From assembly GCA_007449985.2 (NCBI GenBank), contig VIIQ02000028.1, positions 590,001-654,000 of the forward strand: a stretch of 64,000 nucleotides of DNA. Direction: 5' to 3'. Numbering within the stretch: position 1 is the first letter of the stretch; the number at the start of each line of letters is the position of its first letter. This DNA comes from Desmodesmus armatus (taxonomy: Eukaryota > Chlorophyta > Chlorophyceae > Sphaeropleales > Scenedesmaceae). Below are positions 1-19,027 of this stretch, in pieces. Below the pieces are notes generated by a model, which was not told the DNA's origin, did not search any database, and saw only the letters and a list, made by a program, of their open reading frames with translations. The position numbers were made by a program, and so were the translations under genes.

Positions 1-3000
1 ACGGATTGCTGCCAGCAGCATGCACAATTGTGATCATATCATGCTGCCACTGCAGTACATGCAAAAGGTGTGGCGGCGTTCGTTTTGTGCCTTCTGCTTT
101 TCCCAGGCAGTGCAAGCACCGACTTTGGCCTGAGTTGAGCTCTGAACACGTCATTGTTGGACTTGATTTGAAGTTCAAGCGATCAACATGCAGGCAGACA
201 GCAGGGCTAGCCTAGCAAGTTGCTTGCCAGGTATGGCCCCATCAGCCAATGCTGCCGGTGTTCAATGTATACAATACGTATTCGCGGAGCACATGTGCTG
301 TGGTTGCCATCTGCCAGCAAAGAATGCCATGAACATGGCATGCAGGTTCACTGTCCGTAGGAGGCTAAGTGCTGCACGCTTGTGCTGGTCTAAGTTGCTA
401 TCGTACTGTTGCATGGTGCAGGAGGTGCCCCTTTTCGCCTACAAAGGGCGCGTGCGCTTACACCTCATGCATGCATATCCACTGTCTTTGGTGTTGTGTG
501 CGTCAGCTGTTGAAGTCTTGCCGCTGTCGTGACCCACTTGCTGCTGCTTTGCACCTGCTGAAGGTATGACGCTGCTTGGAGTGCACTGTTTGACATTGTA
601 CTTTGTGAACCCTGCATTCCAGCAGCAGAGAAGGCCTGCACTGCGCACTCGCGTGCAGACCCTCGGCTTTTTCCTGAGCTTGCTGCAAGCCCGCCGCGCT
701 GCTAACAAGCAAGTACCAGTTTGGCCCCCGTCCGGTGTGCCGGATAGTTTTTGTGTGCCTGCAATGCTCAGGAGCCAAGGCTGCAGGCGTCACGCTCTGA
801 CTGAGGCAGGCTGTCTATCGCAGCACCGTCTGCAGATGTCTGGACCGGTCAGGTGTGCGTGGTTGGCTGTTGGATTTGCCAAGTGGCTTATGCTTTTATT
901 GGGGCCGTAGTTTGGCGGCATACTGTACCTGTCAGATGACCTGCAATACTGCAGGTTGGCGCTCTGTGCCCCACTGACACCCATTTGACTCGCTTTTTTG
1001 CTCAGGGCTTTGCAGCAGCTGATACTTTCCTATTCTTATAGTGATGGTTTGCATACCTCAAATCCGGCCTTGTCCAATCCTTAGCAGCACCAACATGACC
1101 ACACCAGATCATCTACTTGCAACAGCAGCAGCGAAATTTGCGTGTGCAGCACAGCAGCTGCTGCGCTTATTATCGATCACAACATAACTGGTCTGAAACA
1201 CATTTCCGCTGTTAGCATCTCCACACACGACATGCACCGTGCAGTACGAGCTGCACAAGTACATCCTGTACTGGCGCTCTGCTACCCAACGTCGCCTGCA
1301 CGCTTTACCCCGGCAAACATAGCTGAGAGACAATTATTGTGCTATCACAGCAACAAGGGCCATCCTTGCTCCTCACTGTCCTTTCTTTTGCACACATGTA
1401 CACCTCTGCAACTGGACCAGGGGTCATGTCCAACTGAGTTGCTTGTATAGTATATGTACAACATGCTACCTATATTAGTTCTTTTTCTTGTGCTGTTGGC
1501 TTTGAGGGCCGTAACTGGCCTAGGCTTTCTAGTGTCCTAGGTCACTGGTCGCCTGGTGGTGTATTGCTTGTCTTGCACCAAGGTCGACTCGCTGCTAGCA
1601 GCATGCTGCGCGATGAACCTGGCTGGAAGCACGTGTAATGATGACATGTACACCACTGACTGTCACTGTCTTGACACGATGATACTACGATATGCTGAAC
1701 CACACCTTTTGACAATCTGCAGACAGACATCTTTTGACGTTGTCAGCTTGGCATACCTTGACAGCTGTTGTGTTTCGGGTGCATGCCTTCACACAACACG
1801 TAATATACAAGCCCTTGCGCATGCCCTGTGCGTGATATGTCAATGGCTTTGCCACCTTACCATAAAGTTGGCATCTTTGTTTTGAGCTCTGCTGTTGGGG
1901 AATGGTGGCACAAGAATTGCCCCAGCCGCATACAACCAAATCCACTTGGTCGGACCAACGAACATGCACACACTACTTTCATCACGCTACATGGCAGCTG
2001 CCAGCCCCTAACAGCGCACCGCACAGCATGCAGGCAATGCATCTGTGCACACTGTGACAGTCCTGCAGTATGCATCATCAATGCAGCGTCACCCAGTTTG
2101 CAAGTTGCAACAGGCCCAGGTCGCAGCCCCCCAGCACACCATTCAGTGCACCTACACACCCACCCTTGCCATACACTGCAGTCCAGGCCACACTCCCCAC
2201 ACTATGGCTAAGGCTTAGTTGCCTGGTGCAGGACACAGCCTGCTACGCAACCCTGCAACTCACCCGGTGAGTTGCAGTGCTACACATCAACTCACAAGCA
2301 CTTGGGTTTAACTGGTGCCCGGCACATGGCAGGTGCATTGCTGAGGAGACTACCAACACATCCGACACAGCCACAGCCGCACGCGCGAATTGTTACTGGC
2401 AATGGGTGAGGCCCTGCAGCACGGTCACGGTTATGCTGACACTTAGGGAAAGGGCGAGGGGGTCTGGGGGGGCGCAGCCCCCCCAGGAAAAGCGGGGGGG
2501 TTTAGGGGGGCGCAGCCCCCCCTAACACTCTGCCAAACTCAGTGGGGCATAGACCTTATGGGGAGTTAGACTGTGACATACACATGCGCCCTTGGGGTGG
2601 TGGTGGGCCACCAGTATGTCTGTATGTAGTCGTATGTAAAACAAGTCGTTTGATCGGAGTACATGACAGGACCCGGTACTCAGTTGCGTGTGCATGGCCA
2701 TGGCTATACTGGTAGTACACAGGGGGGGTATGGGGTCAATTCCCCTGCAAGTTTGGTCCGGGCGCTGGTCACCTCCTTGATGAAGGCTTGTTAGGCGTCC
2801 CTCATCAGCGGGGCTTAGCCTCCGGCCCTGGCAGTCAGGGTAAATATCGACTGATCATGAGATGCTTGTGTGTGGCCAACCGGGTGGGAGTGCGTCCGCC
2901 TTTGGACAAAAACGGTACAGGACCGAAGGGCATAATACATCTCAAGATATCAAGGCATGGGTGCATGCAGCATGAGCATCGAATCTTGCAAACTTTACCA

Positions 3001-3774
3001 CGTATGGACGATACATGTTTGTCTGTATGTGCATGCAGCATGTGCCACCCAATGCCACTTATGCTGATGCGGTGTTTATCCAGCACTCTTTACTTGTACA
3101 ATTGACATGCCACTCAAGCAGCACCAAGACAGAGACTGCCAAGCAGTACTTTTATCATACACCACTGCCCTGCTGCATGCCCACCATATTGCCCGCATCC
3201 TGCGACACTTCACCAACAACCCGCCCAAACACAATGGCAGACTCAACTGTGCATATTCACCCACAGCAGCAGTTGCTGCGGAGCACATCAGCCAGCACTG
3301 GCACATGGCCGCTGGATCAAGTACAATCACCCGGTAGTACCACCAGCACACTCACAGCTTGCGACGACAAATTGGCTTTGCACAGCAGCCATTGCTCACG
3401 AGCTACAAACATCTTTTGCTCAAAAAGAAAAGAAGCAATTGCCAACAGAAAAGGAACACAAGCACACACGGAGGGGCGGGATTGGCCAACCATGACGGCC
3501 CAGAAGGTCACTTTGCTGCACAACATCCCACAACACAAAAAAACAAAGCCTGAGCAGAAGGGACTGATGCAGCAAGCCAGCAGTCTGATGCACAAGGTGA
3601 CTCAAGTCGCAAACACAACCAAGGACCTAACATCTGTTGGCTCATCTCTAGCCCAGGCAAGCAACTCACTAAGCCCTAGCGGCTCAAACACAGAAAGCCA
3701 ATAGTGGCACTAGTGAAGAGTACTCTTCGGCCTCACATCTTCTCCCAAGCTGCCACAGGCGGACATGCGCTGTT
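1..3774. other. Intergenic region, no supported gene
   Basis: I see no reading frame here with family resemblance, consistent codon use or a phase-consistent exon chain. The many short open frames on both strands are Cys/His/Thr-rich and look like chance. The right end should hold the 3' UTR of the TrpB2 gene, which runs leftward and stops at 3775. A pair of GC-rich palindromes lies at 2466-2522. The stretch 2640-3000 has no repeat I can match elsewhere in the window. Confidence 0.5.
2445..2545. repeat. Paired GC-rich palindromes (GGGGGGCGCAGCCCCCC type)
   Basis: Two near-identical self-complementary blocks, each G-run + CGCAG + C-run, lie at about 2466-2484 and 2505-2522, separated by an A/G spacer. 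Each can fold into a very stable hairpin. They may be the inverted ends of a small palindromic element. No coding frame is associated. Confidence 0.6.
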
Positions 3775-10844
<7,070 letters not shown>

Positions 10845-12264
10845 GGTGCTTTCAACTGTGGGGCTTGACACTGCAGCAACAGCATGAGGACCTACCTTGG
10901 AAAGGCAGTAGTATGCCTACCAACGAGCGTTGATCAAACCTAAGAGCGCCCAAAAAGGATTAATGGCAACAGTAGCATGAATACTGCACCTTTTTGTGGT
11001 CCCTGTGTCTGCTGTGGATGTCGCGGGGTGTCGGAGATGTTTCTGGGGAGCACCAACTTTCCTCCCATCAACAGTTGCCGGGATCTGATAACGATGAACC
11101 GCTGTAGCGAACATCGTTCTGTGATGACTGACTGATCACGAGATGTTACGGTGAGCTGTAGCAGCCGGGATATCTTCTGCTCATATCCTCGTAGCCACTC
11201 GGCTTTTTATTGAACTAACAGCACCGTTGATATGATCGTGGTGAAACGGAGCATGTACAAGCTTGTACTTGTGACGATTGTGCTGGGAGGGGTTGGCACC
11301 CAAGGAGGTCTTGCAGCACATGTGCTGCACAGCAGGTGTAGGCCTGCTGGAGGTAGGGAGCACAATTACTCAATGCTTGACTCATCCTGTTAATTCACCT
11401 TGTTGTTGGCGACAAACCGACAAAGCGAGTGGGCGTCAGTGCTGGGTGCCAGTGTGGCCCGTCGAGACGACAACAGGCCCTGAGGGGCAACAGCCAGCCA
11501 CGCGGAGTTCACGTTGACCTACCCTCTTACTCAAAAAGAGCGGCAACGAATCGTCCCCTGTCTTTTGGGAACCCAGCAGACACAAACCAGCCAGCCAAGC
11601 TTGGCTGCACTCAAGCCTTGCAATAGTAGGGCACCCAAGTGTGAGGCCAACGCCCTGTCCTAGGGTGCTTCAGCATAGCCTGGCTACATGATCATATAGC
11701 TTGCACAAACGCTGAGGAGAAAGGGGGTCCCAAACAGAGGGGGCATGTGCCGTCATCGCTTCTGGTGGTGCTCCGGCATGGAGTACTGGCAGGGGCGGTA
11801 AGCTGGTAGTAAGGGCCTTCCTGTTACCGCTGGTGCTCTCAGAATTTCAGTGAGCTGGGCTGGCCTACAGAACCAGACAGAAATTATTTTCGGAGGGCCC
11901 ATCCTTTCAAACTGGCTCTGACTGGCAGGACAGGGTTCCACCACAAACCCAAGCCGCTGCCAACGGGGAAACACAAAGGCAAACCAAGCTGCTTATGCCA
12001 TGTGAGGTGTCGATGCGAGGCTTCAGTTGAGAAGCAAGAAGTAGAAATTTCATTGAATCCGATCTAGATCAGTCAGTGTTTTCTTAGTTTCTTTTCTAGC
12101 CCTTTCACACTGTGCACACGAACGTGGCATCAACTTGTTTTGTACTCGTTGTGGGCCGAGATCGGCCAGCCACCTAGCACAGCAGCAGGGAGGCCCAGGA
12201 GCAGCAGCAGAAGGCCCTAACCTAGGCACACCCGCAGCGCCACAGCCGCAGCAGCTGCAGCAGC
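10845..12264. promoter_or_regulatory. Divergent intergenic region between TrpB2 and UBA3
   Basis: About 1.4 kb between the divergent start codons at 10844 (-) and 12265 (+), so both promoters and 5' UTRs must lie here. No TATA box or known element is clear. A minus-strand frame from ATG 11114 begins with a basic, acid-poor peptide that could be a targeting-peptide exon for TrpB2. Possible acceptors just upstream of the TrpB2 ATG keep frame (...SPTVEST-M), but I could not find a convincing matching donor. Confidence 0.4.
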
Positions 12265-15200
12265 ATGGCCGGCGGCAACGAGGACACAGAGATGTCTGGC
12301 ATCTCTCCCGCAGAGCGCTGGGCGGACCTCGACAAGCTGCTGACGAGGCCAGGCAACCTTGTGGGGCCTGGGTTTGAACCAGGCCCTGAGATGCGGGAGT
12401 TCCTGCAGGTACGGCCACAAGCTGTCTGCTGCCCAAGATCGCGAAAACAAATGTATAACACCGTCCACAACGGTCACAGGTCGTTGAGGATGGAGCTTAG
12501 TTCATGTGTGAGTGCACAAGGGTATGTTGTGACAGTAGGCCACAGACCTCATGTCAATCATGCTGTGCTGCAGGGGGACTGTAAGGTGCTGTGCATCGGA
12601 GCAGGTGGCCTGGGCTGCGAGATTCTCAAGGACCTCGCCCTGTCAGGGTTTGTCAACATCGATGTCATTGACATGGACACCATCGATGTCTCCAACCTCA
12701 ACAGGCAGTTCCTGTTCAGGTACGGCAGGGGAACATGACTAGATGGTGGGTCCCACTGGTGTTAGCAGCGTAGCCAAAGCTTGACAATCCCTGGTTTGAG
12801 TAAATAGCGTTCTGCTTCTCAACTAGAGAAGGGGACAGGGGCACAGGACAAGGCCGCGTGTTTGCAGCCTGCATGCATGCAGTCCGCAGCCAAGCAACTA
12901 TAGCCAAGTGAAACTTGGGAAGCTTTCTAGTACGGTCATGCATAGCCCGTTTGGTCCCCTTAGACATGTTGCCCTGCCGTCATGCTGGTGCACATCATGC
13001 ATGCGTTCCAGGCTGTCTGACTAGGATCGCAGGCCTGGCCCTCCTGCAGCATCTGCTGCCGTCAGTATGCTTGCAGCGCTTCACTGCTGCTTTTGACTGA
13101 AACTTAGCACACGCTACAAGCATGTAGCTGATCACAAGAAAGCTGCTGATCGCACCCCCACACCCATCGCCCATTCACCCACACTCTCACCCCAAAAGGC
13201 TGTCCCTGACACCCATTGCTGCTCCGGCTGTGTTCTCCATGTGCTGACCCCCCCCTCCAGGATGCAGGATGTGGGCAAGTCCAAGGCGGTGGTTGCAGCT
13301 GAGCGCATCAACAGCCGTGTGCCTGGCGTGAATGTGACCGCCCACCACGGGCGCATCGAGGACATGCCGCTTGAGTTCTACCAGGGCTTCACTGTGATTG
13401 TGCTGGGCCTTGACTCACTGGAGGCACGGCGCTACATGAACTCAGTGGCATGCAGCCTGCTGGGTGAGGGGGGGGGGGGTGATGAACAGCGGGGGGGGGG
13501 GGGCAAGGGGATGAACGCAGGAGCGCGGGGGGGGGGGGGTGTTGGGTGTCAGGAGGTGGTGCTGTTTTTGAAATCAGAACTACAACAAAGAACCAAGAAT
13601 GCTACATGTTCCCAGTGTCGTCCTTTGTTTGTCTCTCAAGCTGTTGTCCTACACAGTGTTGTTGCCATGCACACTGTTGTTGGCAGCAGTGCGCACAGTA
13701 ACAACAACTGTGCAGGTTGCTGGAAGAGAGGGAAGCACGCAAAGATGTTGATTTTATTGCGCTGGCAACTAAAAAGATACGGTGAATAGGCAAGAAGCAT
13801 TATAGTGTGCTGCTTTGTTTGTCTCTCTGCCTCTGTTGTCCTGCACAGTTGCCGTTGCCGTGCACACTTCTGCCAACAGAAGTGTGCATGGTAACGACAA
13901 CTGTGCAGGACAACAGGCAGACAGAGGCAAACACTCGAATAACACACAGATGATTGACAGCTAGGTCAAAGAGCCGCTGCGCGACCCCTATGCATGTCTT
14001 GGTGTCTCTGTTTGACATGTCCCTCACACTGGCAGTTGTCAGGTCACCACTAGGTGTCATGGTGAGCATGACTGCACACCGCCGCCACACAGAAGCCTGC
14101 AGCGCAAAGAGGGCTGCGCAGAATTACATGCATATGCAGGCAAACAATGACATGTGAAAAAATTTGCAATACGGTCTTTAGCATATTTTTCTTTTTATGT
14201 CCTTCGTTGGTTGTCTCTCTAGTTCTGTCATCCTGCACAGTTGTCCTTGCTATGCACACTGCTGTCAACAGCAGCATGCACAGCAAGGAGGGCTGTGCAG
14301 GGAGCTGGGAGTGAGAGACAATCACTGGATCCACCCACTGCAAAGTTACAGTCAATGAATAAGGTGCTAGTTCTGCGCTTTGTTTATTTGTCTCTATACT
14401 TCTGTTGTCCTGCACAGTTGTCGTTGCTATGCACACTGCTGTCAACAGCAGTATGCACAGCAATGAGGGTTGTACAGGACGCTGGAAGAGGGAGGCACAC
14501 AAGGGATGCTATTAGCCACAACAACTGAGCAAAGGAAAGGCCAGTTCCTGTATCATTCTTTGTTTGTCTTTGTGTTCCTGTTGTCCTGCACAGTGTTCGT
14601 TACTATGCACACTGCTGTTGGCAGAAGTGTGCATGGTAACCAGGGTGGTGCAGGACAACAGGAAGGAAGAGGGCAAGCAGACAATGGCACTTGGAAGTGC
14701 TGTCATTGGTGCTGTTACTGTCCACAGCCGCCGCCATGCACCACCATCACAGCTATGCAACATCAGCAGCGTCATGATCACCCAGCCAGTTCAGACCAAC
14801 CCCCGTCCTGTCATGATCTTCACCAGAATCAAGATCACGACACCACCACGTACTGCTGTGCGTCCCTACGCTGTCGCTACAGCTGCCAACTGTGCTGCTG
14901 CTGCTGGTGCTGCTGTGGCTGCCGCCTGCTGGTGCGATGTTGTTACAGTAACCTGCGCGTTGACTCTGGCCTTCAACGGACCTCTTTTACAACCCCCTCC
15001 CAAAGCATATCTTGTATACTTTGACCATTCCAGCAACCCTATGGCTTGCTGTGTTTGTGTCCTACTGCCGGTTGTCGACCCTGGCAATCCTGACATGTCC
15101 TCCATGCAGCCACTGATAGATGGTGGCACCGAGGGTCCTTGGTGTACACATGTGACATCTTGGGGGTTACTGCCCCCCCCCCTTCCCCTCCCAACCCCTT

Positions 15201-17372
15201 GCTGGTCCTCTTGGATCGTATCGCTCCCCCTGTATAGTGTGAGGGAGCCCCCCCCCCTTGTCTAGTAGTAACTCACTCACCCCCCTCACCCCCCCCCTTC
15301 ACCTCACCCCCCCCCCCCAGAGTTTGATGAAGACGGCAGCCCTGATATGTCCACCATCAAGCCGCTGGTGGATGGTGGCACTGAGGGCTTCAGGGGCCAC
15401 GCACGTGTCATACTGCCCGGTGTCACCCCCTGCTTTGAGTGCACCCTCTGGCTGTTCCCACCACAGACCAAGTTCCCTCTTTGCACCCTGGCAGAGACAC
15501 CTAGGTGGGTTGAAGGTCGGGACTTGGTGTGTGTGTGGGGGGGGGGGGGATTGTGCTGTGGGCAGGTGGGTGGTGGTACTGAGAGTGGTGGGCGGGAAGA
15601 GGCTGGCAGACTGGTGTTGTGGGCTGTAGTAAGGCGTGGCAGCAATGGGGCGGAAAACACAGAGCATGCAGTTGGTTGTTGTGGGATGTAGACTTGGTGT
15701 CATGATGTGCAGTTGTTGCGTTGGGCTCAGTGCTGTGGTGCCTTTGCCCCTAAGCCAAACCCTAAACCCTAAGCCAAAACCCAGTAGACGTGTTTGTGCT
15801 TACTGCCTGTGGCTGCCCCCCCCCCTCCTGCAGGACCCCAGCTCACTGCATTGAGTACGCCCACCTTATCAAGTGGAGCCATGAGCGCCAGGAGGAGGAG
15901 TTTGATGCAGACAACGAGGAGCACATGACGTGGATCTACACACACGCACTGGAGCGAGCTAAGCAATATGGCATCGAGGTGCGGCGTCCTGCACTGTGGG
16001 CAGCAGCATGTGGGCACCGGGATACTGCCTGACGCCCTTCCTTCAAAGCCCATCAAGGTCCCCCCCCCTCTCACACACACCACCCTTGCTTTCCCCTCCC
16101 CTGACCCCCCCCCCTGCAGGGTGTGACGTACCAGTTGACTCAGGGTGTAGTGAAGAACATCATCCCCGCCATTGCCTCCACCAACGCCATAGTGAGCGCT
16201 GTGTGTGTGCTGGAGGCACTCAAGATCATCACCATGGCCAGCACAGGACTCAACAACTACATGATGTAAGGCGGGCGCGGGGGGGGGGGGGAGGGAGTTT
16301 GTTTTCAAGCAGGCAGGGAGGCACTTGGGGGGGATGTGGGCCAGGGGAAAGAGGGTGACACTGAGCAGGGGGCACCCCAGGGGAGGGGGGCGCAGGCAGG
16401 GCTGCCCCGTTAGCTTGCAAAGGCAGCAGGGGCGAGTCGGCAAGGGGGCGGGGCGGGGGGGGGGGTAGATCACCGGGCGTGGAGGTAAGGAGTGTCAGGG
16501 ATGTTGAATGTGCGTGTAAGACGCAGTGAGACAGTGAGACACTTTGATGGCAGGCTGTTGGTCCATTGTTCTACATGCCTTGCAGCTGGAGCTGAATGAG
16601 GTAGCTGTGCACACTTCATCCTGTTTCCTTTTCCCCCATCCCCCCGGCTGCAGTGCCAAGTTTGATTGAGTTCATCAAGTGACTGCTGCTGCTGCCATGC
16701 TTGTCATTGCTGCTGCTGCTGCCGCAGGTATGCGGGGTCCCAGGGCATCTACACGCACACTGTTGCGTATGAGCGCAACGAGCAGTGCCCTGTGTGCAGC
16801 CCTGGGGTGGAGCTCAACGCACCAGCAGACAGTACATTGCAGCAGGTGCGTGTGGGTATGGCTGTTCGATGATTGTGTGTGGCATCATGTTGGCAGGAAT
16901 GTGGTTTGAGCTCCTAGCCAGCACCATTTGCTTCAGTTAGCGTTCTACCCTTGTCACCATGGTGTGCTAGCTTGATTCCAGGAAGTCCCCTGTGGATGGT
17001 TGAAGGTCTCAAATCGGTTGGTGCGGGTGCACAGCACTTTGTCCCCTGGTGTGCTCAGCCGTCGACAGCACGCCTTTTGGTGACCTGCAGGAGTGGAAGA
17101 TGAGTGGTTGGTGTCATGGGCTGTGTTGTACTGTGGTGCAGGTGATTGACCTGATGCTAGAGCACTCTGTGCTGGGGAAGATGATGGCCCATCCGAGTGT
17201 CACGTATGGGGCGAAGCAGCTGTACTCCAGGGGCGTCTTTGAGGCAGACACGCGACCCAACTTGGCCAAGCCAATTGCAGAGCTGCTTGGGGAGGGGGAG
17301 AGCACAGTGCTGCTCACAGTCAATGACAAGAAGCTCAGCGCACCATTGAGAGTCCGGTTGCGGCTGAGGTGA
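12265..17372 (+). CDS. UBA3: NEDD8-activating enzyme E1 catalytic subunit (UBA3/ECR1-like), 8 exons
   Basis: Adenylates NEDD8/RUB1 and carries it as a thioester for transfer to the neddylation E2, working with an APPBP1/AXR1 partner; this activates cullin-RING ligases. Exons: 12265-12408, 12574-12719, 13261-13463, 15321-15504, 15834-15978, 16120-16265, 16728-16845, 17142-17372. All phases match and the total is 1317 nt (438 aa). Visible features: nucleotide-binding [31 protein letters not shown]; catalytic Cys219 in [10 protein letters not shown]; zinc-binding CxxC pairs in the CFEC and CPVC segments; [17 protein letters not shown]; and a C-terminal ubiquitin-like-fold region. A TGTAA motif lies 37 nt after the stop (17409-17413). 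Intron 3 is unusually long (about 1.86 kb) and holds five palindromic repeats and a decayed copy of the following exon. Confidence 0.95.
13464..13540. repeat. Poly-G tracts just after a splice donor
   Basis: Three long G runs begin a few bases downstream of the exon 3 donor of the UBA3 gene. G-quadruplex formation in the pre-mRNA is possible. Confidence 0.6.
13626..13735. mobile_element. Palindromic repeat copy 1 (MITE-like)
   Basis: The left arm contains TGTTGTCCTACACAGTGTTG and the right arm the inverse, CAACAACTGTGCAGGTTGCTGG, around a TTGGCAGCAG centre. First of five related hairpins in UBA3 intron 3, each preceded by TTTGTTTGTCTCT or similar. No coding capacity. Confidence 0.75.
13814..13932. 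mobile_element. Palindromic repeat copy 2 (MITE-like)
   Basis: The most regular member. From GTCTCTCTGCCTCTGTTGTC the sequence folds back through TGCACACTTCTG/CAGAAGTGTGCA to GACAACAGGCAGACAGAGGC, with nearly perfect arms of about 55 bp. Confidence 0.85.
14211..14320. mobile_element. Palindromic repeat copy 3 (MITE-like)
   Basis: Same family: TCCTGCACAGTTGTCCTTGC on the left, a GCTGTCAACAGC centre, and GCAAGGAGGGCTGTGCAGGG on the right, ending in GAGAGACAA. Confidence 0.8.
14378..14502. mobile_element. Palindromic repeat copy 4 (MITE-like)
   Basis: Same family: TTGTCCTGCACAGTTGTCGT on the left, centre CTGCTGTCAACAGCAG, and a right arm with TATGCACAGCAATGAGG and TGTACAGGACGCTGG. Confidence 0.8.
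14558..14685. mobile_element. Palindromic repeat copy 5 (MITE-like)
   Basis: Same family: TTGTCCTGCACAGTGTTCGT on the left, centre TGTTGGCAGAAG, right arm GTGCAGGACAACAGGAAGG. Last of the cluster in UBA3 intron 3. Confidence 0.8.
15072..15172 (+). pseudogene. Decayed duplicate of the following UBA3 exon
   Basis: This intron stretch translates to [20 protein letters not shown] and then loses the frame. The true exon at 15321-15504 encodes [20 protein letters not shown] followed by the CFEC and catalytic CTLAE segments. The copy lies about 250 bp upstream and lacks the zinc cysteines and catalytic cysteine, so it cannot replace the exon. Confidence 0.85.
15748..15775. repeat. Short interstitial CCCTAAA (telomere-like) tract
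   Basis: CCCTAAGCCAAACCCTAAACCCTAAGCC lies in the UBA3 intron before exon 15834-15978. The unit matches the plant-type telomere repeat, but there are only about three degenerate copies, so it may be chance. Confidence 0.45.
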
Positions 17373-18063
17373 AAGCAGTGCGCTCGCAATGCTGAAGGCA
17401 GACATCCTTGTAACAACAGTACCTGTCGAACCTTTCAAATCAGGGTGTAGCATGGACTCGCACCGATCCAAAGGTGCATGTGCTTTTTTGGACATGTGCG
17501 CGCAGGGCGCTTAGACCCGGAACTCACGCTTTTGTGAGTTGCCCAGATGCAAAGCTTGCCTAGGGTCAGATCGCTGTTGGTGGCTCAGCAGGGGTGTGAT
17601 GGAGCCAGGGGTGCCGTAGGGGTGCCGTATCACTGTTACAAATAGTCACTCGTGAAAATCAGTGGAATATTCACGAAAAATTCCGTCCCACAACACACCT
17701 CGCCTATAGACATGCCTATGTGAACCGGTGACAAGGGTGGTCTGCCAGTCACTGGCACTGAGTGCTGGGGCACTGTTGCAGCAGCTAGTACACCTCCTGG
17801 AGGGGCCCTGACACTGCTGGCACCACTATTACAGTATTGGAGAGGGCCTACCTAATCAAGCCAACCCAAACTCAGCCTTGATAGCAGCCAGCTGGGGCCC
17901 CACCAGAAGTGATCTGCAGCAGCTGATACTGACTGCTGTCGAGCGTTTCATTGTTTCACTTTGAAAGATTATATATTATTTTGAAAGGACTCTTTCAAGT
18001 TTCAGTGATTTTGCTTCACCCCAACAACTTTGGAAAGGCACACCCCTAGCTGGAGTTGTTGCT
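17373..18063. other. UBA3 3' UTR and intergenic spacer
   Basis: A TGTAA motif at 17409-17413 is a likely chlorophyte polyadenylation signal for UBA3. Nothing else recognisable; an AT-richer patch lies at 17940-18010. Confidence 0.5.
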
Positions 18064-19000
18064 GCTGTCGCTGGCAGTCACTCGGTGTAATTGGGCGCCC
18101 AAGATGTGCATTTCATCGCATTTCATTCCAAATGCAAATTGCATCCGTGTGGTCCAACTCCTCAGTGAAATCAACTGCAAGCCCATGTTTCAACACCCTC
18201 TCGGAGGGGCGGGGTGCGTGCATTCCTCCCCCCCTCCCCCCGGGAGAGGGACCCCCCCTGCCCCCCCACCCCCCCCACCCCCACCCCCCCCCCCGAGGCC
18301 CAATGGGGACACTCCATTGGTCTTGCTTTGTTGCAAGTCCTCAATCAAGCAACCGAACACCACAAATTCAGGGTGTATTGCCGGTCGGACACTGCATCGC
18401 TGCAAATGGGCTTGTACCCGCGCATGCCTTGCATCAATCAACATGCCATCGTGTCCGTTTCATCGTCATATCATGCCGCTTGTCGGGGTAATGCGTGCAA
18501 CCAAAGCCGTCAGGGTTTCAAATCTGGCTGCTACCATTGGGCAAAGCCCTTGCAGGACAAGTGGCACAAATTTTTTCGGCGTTTCGATGACACTGTCATT
18601 TGCGGGTATGGCAGCGGCGCTTACGGCATACGTATCAAACTCCAACTGCTATTACTTTGCAATGCCAATCCTTGCAGTGTTTGCATGTCACTGTCAGTCA
18701 ATGCCTTGCTGGTTGCAGCTAACTCGCCATATTGTGGCGCCGGGTGTCGCTATCCAGTGGTGCGCCAATCCAACCGCGACCAAGCTGCATTGCAAGCTCT
18801 TGAAGGACGAGTGCCATTCAGTGAATCCATATCACTGTCTGCCGCTGTCTTGCTGGCTGCAGTTGATGCGCACAACGTGCATCCGCTGCGATGGCAATGG
18901 ATGTTGCTAATAGAACCTGCGTCAAACTCATAACAATTACCTTGCCAAACACCTTGAAGGTGCCGCGGCCATCACTTGCGGCTCTGTCAATATCGAGCAC
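18064..19000. repeat. Diverged tandem duplication, unit A
   Basis: Starts GCTGTCGCTGGCAGTCACTC and contains AAGATGTGCATTTCATCGCA, a CGGAGGGGCGGGGTGCGTGC/C-run block at about 18190-18295, and CGCCAATCCAACCGCGACCA near 18763. The same blocks recur in the same order from 19028, so this is a direct duplication. No convincing coding frame survives in either unit. Confidence 0.8.
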
Positions 19001-19027
19001 ACACCCCTGGCTGCAGCTGTTGGTGTG

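Noticed and set aside
3015..3704. 229-codon plus-strand open frame
   Set aside because: Ser/Thr/His-rich without domain-like pattern, overlaps the expected 3' UTR of TrpB2 on the other strand.
13626..14685. Regularly spaced repeats resembling a CRISPR array
   Set aside because: Units are palindromic, diverged, over 100 bp long and lie in a spliced intron of a eukaryotic gene.
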